Assembly: GCA_934045905.1 (NCBI GenBank)
Contig: OW203769.1
Span: 26,629,705 to 26,693,704 of the forward strand
DNA length: 64,000 nt
Direction of reading: 5' to 3'
DNA from: Leuctra nigra
Lineage: Eukaryota; Arthropoda; Insecta; Plecoptera; Leuctridae
The position numbers and the translations under genes are program-made. This document shows, in pieces, positions 1 through 12,180 of the stretch (position 1 is the first letter of the stretch; every line of letters begins with the position of its first letter). The notes under the pieces are model-generated. The model had not been told where the DNA came from and ran no database searches. It saw nothing but the letters and a program-made list of their open reading frames with translations.

Positions 1-425
1 TAGGATTCTCTTGGGTAGACTAATAAAAATTAGATAATTATTATAAATATTACTTTATGTTCTTTTATTATGATGATTAGGTACATTGATATAATGTGAT
101 TAACAGTTTATCGATTAGTACCCTGATCAGGAAAGTGAAAAGTTCAACGAACAATTTGGTTTGTGTATGAATAATGAAACTAGGTACCTATAGAATAAGA
201 AATCATGTAAATGTATTATGAATTTATTATGAATTTATTATGTAAGGCATAATACCAGTTTCAGTGTATCTGTATGTACACATGCTAGTTAAATATTAGA
301 ACAATAGGAACAATAAGCATAGGTTTATTTCCTAACCGGAATCAGGCCAAATGGCAAATAAGTTACATTAGAAAAACTAAGTCATGTGCAAAGTTTAGTG
401 CAGGTTCAAGTGTAGAAAAAATGCT
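1..425. other. AT-rich intergenic sequence, nothing recognised
   Basis: No coding frame, RNA gene or obvious repeat, apart from short TTATGAATTTA duplications near 217-240. Confidence 0.6.
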
Positions 426-1055
426 TTCCGCTCGATTGGAGTGCCGAAATTGATTTTTTCATAATTATCGATTGTTTACATCATTCTTAATATAACCTGA
501 CGTGCCTTCAATTTTTTGGTTAGCCATCTTGGAAAATATGGCGGAAAACGTTCATTTTACAAATTATTTAATTGTTGGTAGAGGAAAGGTTGAAAAATTA
601 TGAAATAATTCACTAAAACTAACTCAAATATAGGGACCTGAAAAAAAAATACGCCGCGAACGAATTTTATGTTTTCATTGTTGGAATAGACCAATCACGT
701 TTCTGTGTTTTTTTTGCTCTCAATTTATTATGAAACGCGTGGACTTAAGACTAAAATATGTAGAATTAAAATTTGTAGACAATTTCATTTTGAACAATAT
801 GCGTTTTTAAAAAAATTATGTTTAAAAAAAAAAAAAAATAAAAAAAAATTGTTTACGGCGTTTTTTTTTCAAGTCACTATATTTGAGTTAGTTTTAGTGA
901 ATTATTTCATAATTTTTCAATCCTTGCTCTACCAACAATTAAATAATTTGTAAAATTTACGTTTTTCGCTCGTTTTCCGCCATATTTTCCAAGATGGCCA
1001 CCAAAAAAATTGAAGGTACTGAAAAAATCAATTTCGGCACTCCAATCGAGCGGAA
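426..1055. mobile_element. Foldback MITE with long inverted arms
   Basis: The left arm starts TTCCGCTCGATTGGAGTGCC and the right arm ends with its complement, GGCACTCCAATCGAGCGGAA. Both arms extend inward about 250 bp, including a matched ATATTTGAGTTAGTTTTAGT stretch and CATCTTGGAAAATATGGCGG. A short loop near 680-850 joins them. No convincing target-site duplication (TSD) and no coding sequence were seen; the ORF at 705-953 is AT-rich noise in the loop and right arm. Confidence 0.85.
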
Positions 1056-1830
1056 TTACATATGCTCCCCTACTATTACGTAAAGATTACTTTTTTTATC
1101 ATCTGTTTCCAAACAAATAATAATGTGTCACGAGATGTGTTCTCTGCTTGTCTTCGCATTAACAGGCGCCGACTTCATGGGCTTCAGGGGCTAACTGCAC
1201 CCCACGGAATATATCAGGTGTGTAACATATCACTGATCATCATGTTACAAGCAGTACACAAACTAGGCAATACAATACATTCTAAACGCAATGCATCAAT
1301 TTATGTATGCTCCTCTCAAGCATTCTATTTAGATGCATTATAGGAGAATACAATCCTGCACTCTGCATCATATGCTAACATTGGATTTTTTTTATTTTGG
1401 GTTAAATGTTAAAATACTGAGCAATACCTGTATTTTGATAAAATCTATCAAAGACTAAACCCGGTCCAACGCACAAAAAGATAATTATTTACAATATTAT
1501 AGGGGGGGGGGGGGGGGGGGGGGCGTTAAGCGGTCCATCAGCTTGTTGTTCGGCAGGGGGAAGAGGGCCTCACTAATAATTACGTCATTATATTCGTTGG
1601 AACTTAGTACGACATCTAGATCGTACAACTACATGATCCACTTTGTTGACGACACAACTTGAATTTGATTGTAGCGAAGTCTTATTCTACGACTTGGATT
1701 AATGAATTCCCTTACCAGTGAACCAGACGGTGCATCCTCGGAACCCCCGTACATTGCCGAGCGTCTGTCCCCGCTTATCACGTGACACCTGATGCTTCTG
1801 TTCCGTGACGTTGGTGGCCACCTGCAGCCC
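1056..1830. other. Intergenic, 22-bp G run
   Basis: Holds a G22 homopolymer (1502-1523). Short open frames here have no coding character. The last 30 bp lead into the minisatellite. Confidence 0.6.
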
Positions 1831-2690
1831 CTGTAACACCGACCATAGGCTACTGTCAACACTGGCCGAGGCTACAGCGCACCGACTTACTGTCAACACT
1901 GGCCATAGCTATGTAACACCGACCATAGCAGTGTAACACCGACCATAGCTATGTAACACCGACCATAGCTATGTAACACCGACCATAGCTATGTAACACC
2001 GACCATAGCAGTGTAACACCGACCATAGCTATGTAACACCGACCATAGCTATGTAACACCGACCATAGCTATGTAACACCGACCATAGCTATGTAACACC
2101 GACCATAGCAGTGTAACACCGACCATAGCTATGTAACACCGACCATAGCTACTGTCAACACTGGCCATAGCTATGTAACACCGACCATAGCTACTGTCAA
2201 CACTGGCCATAGCTAGGTATGTAACACCGACCATAGGCTACTGTCAACACTGGCCGAGGCTACAGCGCACCGACCTACTGTCAACACTGGCCATAGCTAT
2301 GTAACACCGACCGTAGCAGTGTAACACCGACCATAGCTACTGTCAACACTGGCCGAGGCTACTGTAACACCGACCATAGCAGTGTAACACCGACCATAGC
2401 TATGTAACACCGACCATAGCTATGTAACACCGACCATAGCTATGTAACACCGACCATAGCAGTGTAACACCGACCATAGCTATGTAACACCGACCATAGC
2501 AGTGTAACACCGACCATAGCTATGTAACACCGACCATAGCTATGTAACACCGACCATAGCTACTGTCAACACTGGCCATAGCTATGTAACACCGACCATA
2601 GCTACTGTCAACACTGGCCATAGCTAGGTATGTAACACCGGCCATAGGCTAGTGTCTACACTGGCCAAGGCTACCGCGCACGGACTATAG
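1831..2690. repeat. Minisatellite, 20-bp unit with about 390-bp higher-order repeat
   Basis: The base unit is GTAACACCGACCATAGCTAT, with a variant ending CAGT, interspersed with a 22-bp unit ACTGTCAACACTGGCCATAG+CT. A marker block (TAACACCGACCATAGGCTAC, then CTGGCCGAGGCTACAGCGCA) occurs at 1833, 2221 and, diverged, at 2632. This gives two higher-order copies of 388 and 411 bp, each closing with the same pair of 22-bp units and AGCTAGGTAT. Confidence 0.95.
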
Positions 2691-2736
2691 CCTGTTTACG
2701 CTAAAGTACCGACGCATTATTAGTACCTGACACATG

Positions 2737-2815
2737 AGAAAATCTAGTGGAGCGGTCGCTCCACCCAGCCAAGTCGTACCGTACACTCACACGCACTCAA
2801 CATACCGTAAATGCC
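2737..2815. repeat. Dispersed repeat, inverted copy of 40284-40372
   Basis: Contains CTAGTGGAGCGGTCGCTCCA, then CCCAGCCAAGTCGTACCGTA and CACTCAACATACCGTAAATG. It matches the reverse complement of the sequence near 40.3 kb over about 80 bp with few differences. It lies just beyond the minisatellite. Confidence 0.7.
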
Positions 2816-5800
2816 TAATTACTGATTAATACTACGTGGAACTAAATTGCATATTCTTTGGGGTTAAGACTGTGACTTGATGTCAATTGAGCTGCCCTAA
2901 AAGCCTCTCCAAAAGCCTCCTACTTTTAGCTGTGTTTTTTTTTCACATTCATTAATTTATGCTTTTCTTTTGCTATTCATGTTAGTCTAAGGTTTAACTG
3001 TAGGTAGGTATCTAGAAAAACAGCGCGAAATAGTAAATATGTAATATGCGAAATATTTAATATTTAAATACAAAATTATGTTTGCTAAAAAAAATATTAA
3101 ATTTTTGTCAGAAATCTTAATAAAAAAATAGTATGCAATTATAATTTTTTTTAATTTTAAATGAATGCATTGAACTTTTATAGAACATGTACAAAACCCT
3201 CTAGTAGATTCCACTTATCATTTAAAGGATGATAATGATAAATTGAATTGGTTCATTGAATTGGATTAAATTGGTCGGATATTAACATTTTTTTTAGAAT
3301 AAAACAATGCGACAATGATGACAATAATTCATCTCCTGCTCAATAAATTAGACGAGGATAGCGCAAGACACTAGAAATAATTTTGTATGAAATAATATTT
3401 GCCGTGAATTATAATTGTTCTTTTCTAAAACCAGTGCCGTAAAACATTTACAGTACTATATTAAATTTCAAATAATTATAACTGAAATAAACAGGCTCGC
3501 AATAATGTGAAGACTTAGTAAAAGTTAAACACACAGAAAAATATCGACAAGGTAAACAACATAATTAGAATTAAAACAAAATGGCATTAGCATGTTACAG
3601 CATTAGTTGCACACAAATAAAATAACATAAAATCAGGATCTGGCATGAACAACGAGCACACCAACTACCTAGAAAATACGTAATTATTGCATAATAACGT
3701 CAACAATGTGCGAAGGATGCCCAAGTATATTCTATGCTAGTAACACAGAGTTAAATATGAATGGTAATCATGTGTGCAAGACAAGAAGGCAGTTGCGGAC
3801 ATGCATCTACAATAATGCCACCTTACCCAAGCAGACGACGCAGATGGGAACAAGTCCTGTGAACATGGAATTCAAGGTCATCGGTACATCAGCAATATCA
3901 AACGTGTCCCACTACATGGTAATTCATTACAGCATCAGGGATGGTTCCAGGAACGTTTCATGGGGGACCAGAAATGTACCCATGAGCTCATGGTGCTTTC
4001 TATACGGTGCTTTCTAAAGAAACACACATAAACAAAATTTAGAAACACCTCCAAATTTTTCCGGGGACCCGCGAGATGTTACCCCATCCCGAGCCCCCAA
4101 TCGTAATTCCCATGGGTAATTCAGACCCCCCCCCCCCCAAGATTTCCCGAGAGCACGCCTATGCGTATGCCGGAGCGGAGCGCTACCCCGGGAAATATTG
4201 AATTTATTAATTGGATTTAGAGGTTTTCTAAGAGATTTTCTCTCGTATGTCATCACTTCGTACAAAACTCTTCCTTGTCTCTTTTCCAAGTGTGTCTGCG
4301 AAATCGATGCGCAGCATTAGGAATAAAATGATACGTAGATCTGGTACTGAGATGAGAGAGATTGACCTTGAAAATCCCGCCGAACCATGATCTGGATAGT
4401 CCACCACAGCCAAAAAGTCTGAAGTATGAAAAAGCTTATCAATAACAAATAGTAAGCTATAGGCACTTTTATTTAAATATTTGTAATTATTCATGTTACT
4501 GAAAGTATAAACAAAATAGTTGATCAGGATAGGTATATGGCAAAAAAGGAAATCGATTTTATGTACGAATAAATGACAGTCAATTGACTTTTGAAACTAC
4601 TCGAAAAGTTGACCAGAAAGTGAAATTGTTGACTTCGTACTATCCGATATGATTCTGCGATGTTTGTCTTCTAGGCTAGCTGGTGGAGAGAGAGATGGTA
4701 GTGAAGTGGGGCAATGAAAGTGACAGCTCTCTAGAGGTCAAGGCCCTTGCGTCTCCAGGCAGCAGGCACATGGAAGAAAGTCAAGATTATCACTGGAAGA
4801 ACATTACTCAGTAGTAGTACGACATCAGTTGCGCAGAGCGATAACACAATTGCTGCGAAGAGAATTAGTATCACATTCACAAAACTAATTGTAATTGTAA
4901 CCGGAAACATTTAAAACATCAATAAGAATACTAACATTTTAGTGGGTAAATTTCTTGGCAAAAATTAATGGTAATAAGCAGAATCTATTTATGGGAGGAC
5001 TCGCTTTTATATTTCTCCTACACAATACATCGTCAACTAATTTAACTATGCATAAATACTCAATAAATATATAAAATATATTTTTCTTATTGGACTCAAA
5101 TTTATATGAACCGGGAGCATTCTCCCAGGTGGTCCTATCCTAATGTTATTTTACGTTTCCTTTCAGATTATTACAATAAAATATAATTTGATGCAGTTCA
5201 GTACCTAGTTATTCAATTTTAATTAATTGATTTATTATTGATTGATTTATGTGGTGACAGTGTAGGTACACATTTTTAATTCAATCAACAAAAAATCAAA
5301 ACCCCTTATTTAAATTTTACCTAGCACCAAAGAGGTTTATAGTAGGCTTCGCCACCTACTAGAACCTCTTTGCTAGCACTCACCCCAAAGTCTGCGTTAT
5401 TGTAGTAATTCAAAATCCGTCTTCCCACCATGGTGGTATATGAAAAGCTTAGGCTGCCACTAGAAACACCGACCAGCGAAGAATGACCACCGTCGTGATC
5501 CAATGGTAACACTTATAGCCTTAGCTTATAGCATCGAGGTACGTGCCATGCGGTTTAAAAGACGAGTAGAGATACATGTTGCTTGCCGACAACTTCCTCC
5601 TTCTCCTTACCCTCGATCACGTTCACAATGTCCCCCCCTCCCCCCTCCCCCACCCGCAGACAAGACAATGTCAAGAAGTAGGGTTTTCCTGAGGTAAAAC
5701 GAAGTATAAGATAATGTTGCATTCGCAGAACAAGAAATTTTAATTATGGTAAATGGGACAATTTCCTGAAAATCTTACATATACAACCTATTGTAGACTC

Positions 5801-6382
5801 ACATATCCCATGGTAAAAGAATGTTATTTTAGACTTATTTAGTATGAAGTACCTAATCGAAATAAACAAGAGAAGAATAACACAATGATATTAGAATGCA
5901 ATACATATAATAATAATAATAATAATAAAGAAACCATTAGGTCACGCGGTAATTTTAGAGTTTAAATTTACTTTTAGCCGTTAGAATCGCCCTACTGTAA
6001 AAAATAAAAAGCTAAAATATCGATGTTTCATTGAATATAGTGTTTTGATGTTATCGAGTTTTTTAATAGGTTTGTATATTTTACAGTCTAGTAGTCAATT
6101 TAACGTTATAAATATTTGGCGACTTTATTTTGACTCTCCAATTTTTAAAGTGTAGCCTTTTTGACTGACTAGTCTCACTCAAAATGTGGGCCATTCATTG
6201 TCTCAATGGTATACAATTGTCCGAAGGTAGTACACGCCTCATATTATCTTTTCTGGTTGCGTCAATTTATCGGGTCACAGCAATATGGATGTCGTACAAA
6301 AGGGGTAAATCTATTTGAGGATCTTTACTATCATTTACAGGTGTACAAAATTATTACTATTTCGCTCAGATTCGATTTCATT
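2816..6382. other. Intergenic, probable TE remnants
   Basis: Mostly AT-rich. A GC-rich patch at 4.02-4.18 kb (C12 run, ending GAGCACGCCTATGCG) and another at 5.59-5.66 kb resemble hAT interiors or ends but lack a partner. An (AAT)n microsatellite lies at about 5909. The 103-codon frame at 3706-4017 shows no motif. Confidence 0.5.
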
Positions 6383-6906
6383 GGCTAGGGTGTCCATATT
6401 TAGAATGTGGAAAATCGGGACAGTTTTGGGCTACAATGGGGGGTCTGGGGGGAGGGCCCCCCAGCAATACGCGGGTTCAGGCCGCGCAGGCCCGTGAAAA
6501 TTTTGGATTTCAAGAATGAAATAGAGCCATTTCTATGCGTTTTGGACTAGAAAATTCGGTGATTTCGATCACCAAAAATTGCTAGTTCACAATTATGGAA
6601 ATTATGTTTCAATATTAGTTTCCATATATTTTCTCAAAAATTTGCATTATGGAAGGATATTGCAAAGTCGCCCAAATCGGCGATCGGCGACAACACCAAA
6701 AAGTTGGTCGCGACATGGTAGGGTCAAGTCACCCAAATTGCGACAATTCACCCAATCCGGCAACCCTGAGATTAACGAAAACACGGTAACATGTAAAAAA
6801 ATCGGGACAAATCGGGACAAATCGGGGCTTCGTGGTCGTGGGGACAGCGGGACAGGTTGCTAGAAATTGGGACTGACCCGGCAAAATCGGAACGAATGTA
6901 CACCCT
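6383..6906. mobile_element. hAT-like nonautonomous element (TAGGGTGTCC termini)
   Basis: The left end GGCTAGGGTGTCCATATT and right end GAATGTACACCCT are imperfect inverted repeats. The flanks ATTTCATT (6375-6382) and ATTTCATC (6907-6914) match at seven of eight positions, an 8-bp TSD typical of hAT. The interior carries the GC-rich module GGGCCCCCCAGCAATACGCG that recurs in other hATs of this window, plus repeated AAATCGGGACA. No transposase frame. Confidence 0.7.
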
Positions 6907-8449
6907 ATTTCATCCAGTATTTTGCATGGTGCATGCAAATACGTAATTTAAATGCACAGTGACAGTAACTGGGTCGGGTATCCAATTATTAAAGACATAC
7001 AAAAATAATAAGTTTGCAGAACTGTCTGATAACCTACCTATTTCAAGTTTTTATGTTAGAAAATTAGTAGTTAGAATCTCTTTCGTTTTTCACGGATACT
7101 TTCTATAAGAGTATGCGCCAATGTTACAAGATCTTACATTATGGTTACAAACATTTAAATATAAAAGTGGTTTAATCAAATAAGTAGTCTTTCATTATGG
7201 ATGCATTTTTCCAGTGTTCAATTAAATGATGTTTCAATTCAATATGTTTTCTTGTAATGTTGATATTCTCATGCACTATGTTGACAGCTTTACAAACTAC
7301 CTATTTTGAACGTGTGTTCAAGTATTATAGTAAAATGTAAGACAAGTAGGTACAAATAAATAAATAATACAAATAAAATCTTCAAATAATAACCAACTTC
7401 AAACCAGGGGGCAATAAACTTACAAGTAACTTTGCCCGAGTACAGAAAAAACCGATGGCAATAAAGTAAATTGAGATAAGAAGGGACTTGAAATCTGGTT
7501 CCATCTTCTTCAACTAAGAATTGGGTCATGTAGGTAGATATGCTGAATATTATTTCTTATACCTACACTTAGAATTTCATTTCTTTTACGATGAAACGTT
7601 CCCCCCAATAATACTAAAAACCCTAAACAAATGGCTTGTTTCTTTAGGTATATAGGTGTAGGTAGGTAGATACTTTGTATTACTTTTTATTTCTATCATT
7701 TTGTTGCGCCAATTTATTTTCTGTTCAAAAATCAATTACAAATAATTACAAGAATAATTTAAAATAATAAAATCACTACAGGAAAGACCACTTCTTAGCT
7801 ACCAGAATTAGAGTTGGTATCTACTAAAGCATTTGTGGCTTCAATTGATCTCACTTTTTCTTCAATAGCAGATTTGAATTGAACATATAAACTAATATCT
7901 CTCTCTATTTTTTGGGGTATTTTTCATGACTCTAAAACCCATCGCATTATTCTTATTAATTCCAAATAATATTCAATGACCTCCTAGAAAATTCGGAATT
8001 TCAACCAGAGGTCACGAACTTTTGATATATCAACCAATTGCGTAAACACAGAAGATAAGAATACGAAATGAAATGAGTTAACAAATAAAACAGAGCATCA
8101 AGAATGAAATGTAAAATAATTATCGACCTTTAGACAGATACTAAATAAGTAATTAGGTATTGTCTAATTCCAAATGCAGCGTATGAACAATGAACATATC
8201 ATCCAACTTCACATTTATTTTATCTATCTCGTAGGCACTAAATCTATGGTGATTGAAACAGCCTTGACCCAATACTCAATAGAGGGAAGTTAGGGGAAGT
8301 TATCAAGTCTGATGAGTGATGAGTGATGACATGATGTGCGACAATGTATTCTGTTACACTGCCAAGATGGAATTGAAAACAAATTCAAACATTTGCTTGT
8401 TTTAACTTAGGTACTACAAGATTATTATTATTATTTTTTTAAGTAAAGC
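6907..8449. other. AT-rich intergenic sequence, nothing recognised
   Basis: Only short, biased frames and TAGGTAGGTA-type words, which are common across the window. Confidence 0.5.
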
Positions 8450-8662
8450 CCAATTTACACGGAGCAACTTCTTGTTCAACTTCTGTGCCACACTTCTTCT
8501 GTGTCGTACACTTCTTGATGGAAATTAGTTAACATGATCTAAATGATATAAAAGTTGAGCTCAAGTTCTGTGACAAGAAGTTGCGTCGTGTAATACAACA
8601 TTGTATGAAAAGTGCGATTGTAACACAGAAGTTGTTCACGAAATTGTACCGTGTAAATCACC
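8450..8662. mobile_element. Small TIR MITE
   Basis: The ends AATTTACACGG (8452-8462) and CCGTGTAAAT (8649-8658) are inverted. Inside, CAACTTCTTGTTCAACTTCT and CACAGAAGTTGTTC, and ACTTGAGCTCAA-type words, extend the self-complementarity. The TSD is unclear. Confidence 0.55.
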
Positions 8663-10801
8663 AGGACTAGTTCAAAACAAAATCGATGTACCTACAGCCT
8701 ATTTTAATTTTTTTTAATACCTAAAATACCAAATTGACAATTGAATTAGACAGACTAGGTTGTGGAATTGTGTTGTCATGCTCTACGTTTCAGTTTTTCT
8801 AAGTAGGTGGGTTTAAAACCAGCCATTACCTATATATTTTTTTGTTTTCTTCATGACATTGCAATATTTCAAATTTATCGGATCAACCAAATCCAATCAG
8901 AATAATGTTTTTAATATTTGAACTAATCAATGGATTTCGAAAACATTACGGTCTGCTAACTGCTGCGTTTGTCTTTACATGTGTGATACTGAAAAATTTC
9001 AGCTTGATAAAAAAAAACGGTGCGACCTGCTGGCAGTAACATAAAATGACAAGAGGTCGGTGCCAAAAGCGCGAAAAGAAGTATCTGGCTTCGCTCTTTC
9101 AACAAGAAAATATTCACAAATTTTCGCTCTCATTTTCTTGCATGTTAAAAGAAAATGTTGAGCAAGTTACACTTGAATGCCAAAAATTCACGGAACATGC
9201 GTATGAAGTATGAAAATCCAGTTTTCTAGCTAAGCAGGGCAGGATTAATTAATTATTCCGAGAGGCTAAGTAACAGCTCACTCAGACATTATTGGGGATT
9301 TTCAAATTTTATTGACAATTTCTAGATTTTAAAATCATAATACTTTTTTCATTTTTGATAAAATAATTCTACCTAGGTAATACCTTTTTTAATATATTCA
9401 AATTTTAACAATTTATTCATGAAGTCTTGGGGTTTATCAAATTCGTTCACATGATGCTTGCAATTTCTTCATGTACCTACAGGTACCGAATGCTAGGTTA
9501 TAATTTTATTTGACACGTTCCTAGTTTTAACATAATTTTTTTATTATTGTTCTCAAAGTCACGTGGTGGTCTAACATTTGAACTGACACAAAACCGTCAC
9601 AATCATCAAAACTCAAGGCTGGGCGTTGTGGTGACTAAACAAAATAAAAACTACACTATCCGATGTAAAATAAGAAAACAATTTCACACTTATTATGCGG
9701 TGAAAACGTTGGCTGGCACCACGGTCTAACAATGTTAGACCGTGGCTGGCACCTATAAAAACATCAACATCGAAGAATGAAATTTGTGAACTTGAGAAAA
9801 TAACACTCAAGGTTTATAAAACTACACAAACAGTGTTTTCAAGACAATAATTTTAGTCCTTGAAATAAAATTCAAACTAAAAAAAGAAACATTAAAAAAT
9901 TCCATATTGGATCGACAGCCACCGCCCACTGCGGTATTACCTGAAAATAAGGTAGTTAAATCTACAATTATTTATTATCCTTTGACGATGCAAAAAACAT
10001 TTTCTTACCGTTTTTAGCCTTTTGCTGATTTCTTTGTCACCCGGCATAATGACGGTCTGTTATCACACGTTTGCTTGCTGAAAGTCTGACGTCGACTAGC
10101 TGTCAAATCCCAGTGCTATGCGCCAAGCTCGTACCATGCGCTCACAGACAAGTATTGGTTTCCAGATTCCATAAAATCTAGAAGCGTCAATGGATTGGGA
10201 TATAAACTTTCCTTACCTAATGTAGATAAGGAATTAATAGCATGACATTGACGAGTTACGTACCACTTAATTATATTCATTTTTTTGAGATATTGTTACG
10301 TTTTACTAAAAACTACTTGCTACGGAATCCATTTTTCTTTTCGACCGAGCGCACTACCGAGCGTCGAACCGAACCGGAATGAACTACCACCTAGAGGAAC
10401 AGCTTCTGCCATCTATGTGCCAACTTGGAAGTTCGTTGATATAACTGGCGCTAAATTTAAATTGATTTTCGAAACTATTCTGCTCTACCTCCCAAGTTGC
10501 AAAAATAATTGGAACTTTGGAAGCGACTTTTTTGAAATGCAAATATTTACATTTTATTATTACTGCATTGTTCAATTTTAAACAAAAATCAAAACATAAA
10601 CAGTCTATTAAAAAAAATATATATATTTTTATAAAATATTTTTACTTGATTTTTACTCAAAGGTATTGTCTTTCCAATCCATTACTAAATTTTTGTTCAT
10701 TTCACAAAGTAAGTGAAGTAAAATCCCACTCTCTCGAAATCTTAATCATCTTACAGCATATCAGATGAACACAAACAAATTTGATTTAAAATGTCTAGTA
10801 G
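8663..10801. other. Intergenic, one strong palindrome
   Basis: Nothing recognised except the palindrome at 9719-9745. The overlapping 98- and 63-codon frames at 10.3-10.6 kb lie on opposite strands and look like chance. Confidence 0.5.
9719..9745. other. Near-perfect 27-bp palindrome between 10-bp direct repeats
   Basis: CCACGGTCTAACA and TGTTAGACCGTGG are exact complements separated by one base. GGCTGGCACC occurs on both sides (9711-9720 and 9744-9753). A TATAAAA follows at about 9754. A related GTGGTCTAACATTTG occurs at 9564. Confidence 0.8.
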
Positions 10802-11752
10802 CATGGGCGCCCGCAGGATTTCTGCCAGGTGGGGGCAGGTCAAGGAAAACAATATTTTACGGGTTTAAGGGGGAGCAATCGATCGACATATACAAAAAAA
10901 AAATATTCTTGAAATTACAAGTTCAAAAAACGTTTTCCTACATTTCAACTATATTTAAGTACAACAGACTTATTTAATGTTCTGTAGTTTGCAACTCCAG
11001 TCCAACAATGAGTTTTCAATTTTATGTTATCAGAGGATGAACAAAACTTTAACATGGGAGGTATAGGAAAATCATTTCGAATTTGGTATATAACTTTTAA
11101 AATAGCACACGTTGGTATTGTTTTCAATTTTTTTCCTGATAGTATGTCCATATGTCTACTATAAAAAAAGTTTTTTGCTCAAATCTATCTAGACAAAAAA
11201 ATAGATCTTCATTTTAGCCTAAAAATGACACGATTTTCTTATTCCGCCATAAGATAACATGGGGGAGACAAATCAATTTATCTCAGAAACTGGACACGAG
11301 AAGTGTTTCATTTTTTCATGGATTGTGTATTGCATGATTATCAATAAGTCACCAAAATTTCAAGTAAATCGGAAACATTGAGGTTATGGTGGTTCTACCT
11401 TAAGGAGGGTGTGGGGGGCGCGCCCCTCACCCTGCCCCGCAGGGGGGTTTTTGCCTTTTTGGACACTTTGAAATCAATTTTGAGACGTTTTGAGGTGTAT
11501 TTTGTTGAAATATTCAATATTTTTTAATTATTGCACTTTGAGGTGGTGGGGGACATGTTCAAAACTGCCCCGCAGGGCATTTTTTGGATTTTTTTCACTG
11601 TGAAATCAATTTGTTTTAGTTCTTTTGGTTACAAAATGATACTTTACGTTAAACCCCATACAATTCTTATGTTTTCCTGACATCCAGGGGGGGGGGGGCA
11701 AGCGCCCCCCCCTTGCCCCCCCCCCCCCCCCCCCCCCCTGCGGGCGCCCATG
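10802..11752. mobile_element. hAT nonautonomous element with perfect TIR and TSD
   Basis: A perfect 16-bp TIR, CATGGGCGCCCGCAGG and CCTGCGGGCGCCCATG, is bounded by identical 8-bp flanks TCTAGTAG (10794-10801 and 11753-11760). The 951-bp interior has no transposase, holds a GCCCCGCAGGGC palindrome and a 23-bp C run (11716-11738), and is related to the fragment at 19.64-19.99 kb. Confidence 0.93.
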
Positions 11753-11876
11753 TCTAGTAGGTACCTATGAGATATGTAGTTTAAAAGTGTTTATGCAGAC
11801 AAAGGACAGCTGTTCAAATACCTAATAATAACACCTAATATTTTACCTAATAATAATTATGGGAAGTACTAATAAA

Positions 11877-12172
11877 CAGTGGTTAATTTGGGGCGGACGA
11901 GAGCAGACGCGTCCCCTCACTCTTTTTCAGGGTGGACACCGTCCGCACACTGTTTTTTCATAAAACTAAAAATTGGCTTAAAATTGTGTACAAATCGCGT
12001 AGAAGGGCACCAAATTTGGCCCTAAAATTCTTAATTTCCCCGGTGCTATGTGCTCGGACCCTCATTGTGTTAGGGGGCTTTCCCCGAAACCCCCCATTGT
12101 TTTCATAAGCAAATATGATTCCCTGACATCGCCGAGCGTCCGCCCACTTATAATTTTACAAATTAACCACAG
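11877..12172. mobile_element. hAT MITE, CAGTGGTTAATTTG family
   Basis: The TIRs CAGTGGTTAATTTG and CAAATTAACCACAG are bounded by the perfect 8-bp TSD CTAATAAA (11869-11876, 12173-12180). The 296-bp interior includes AATCGCGTAGAAGGGCACCA and the GC-rich module shared with other hATs. A second member of the family, inverted, is at 26810-27076. Confidence 0.93.
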
Positions 12173-12180
12173 CTAATAAA

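Noticed and set aside
2049..2234. Open frame with repeated SYGRCYIAM peptides
   Set aside because: It is only the minisatellite read in one frame; unit length changes (20 and 22 bp) break any frame.
1831..2690. Possible CRISPR array
   Set aside because: Units are contiguous without unique spacers, and the DNA is eukaryotic; the same holds for the 35-bp array at 12.9 kb.
3706..4017. 103-codon plus-strand frame
   Set aside because: No recognisable domain or splice context; runs into a TE-like GC patch.
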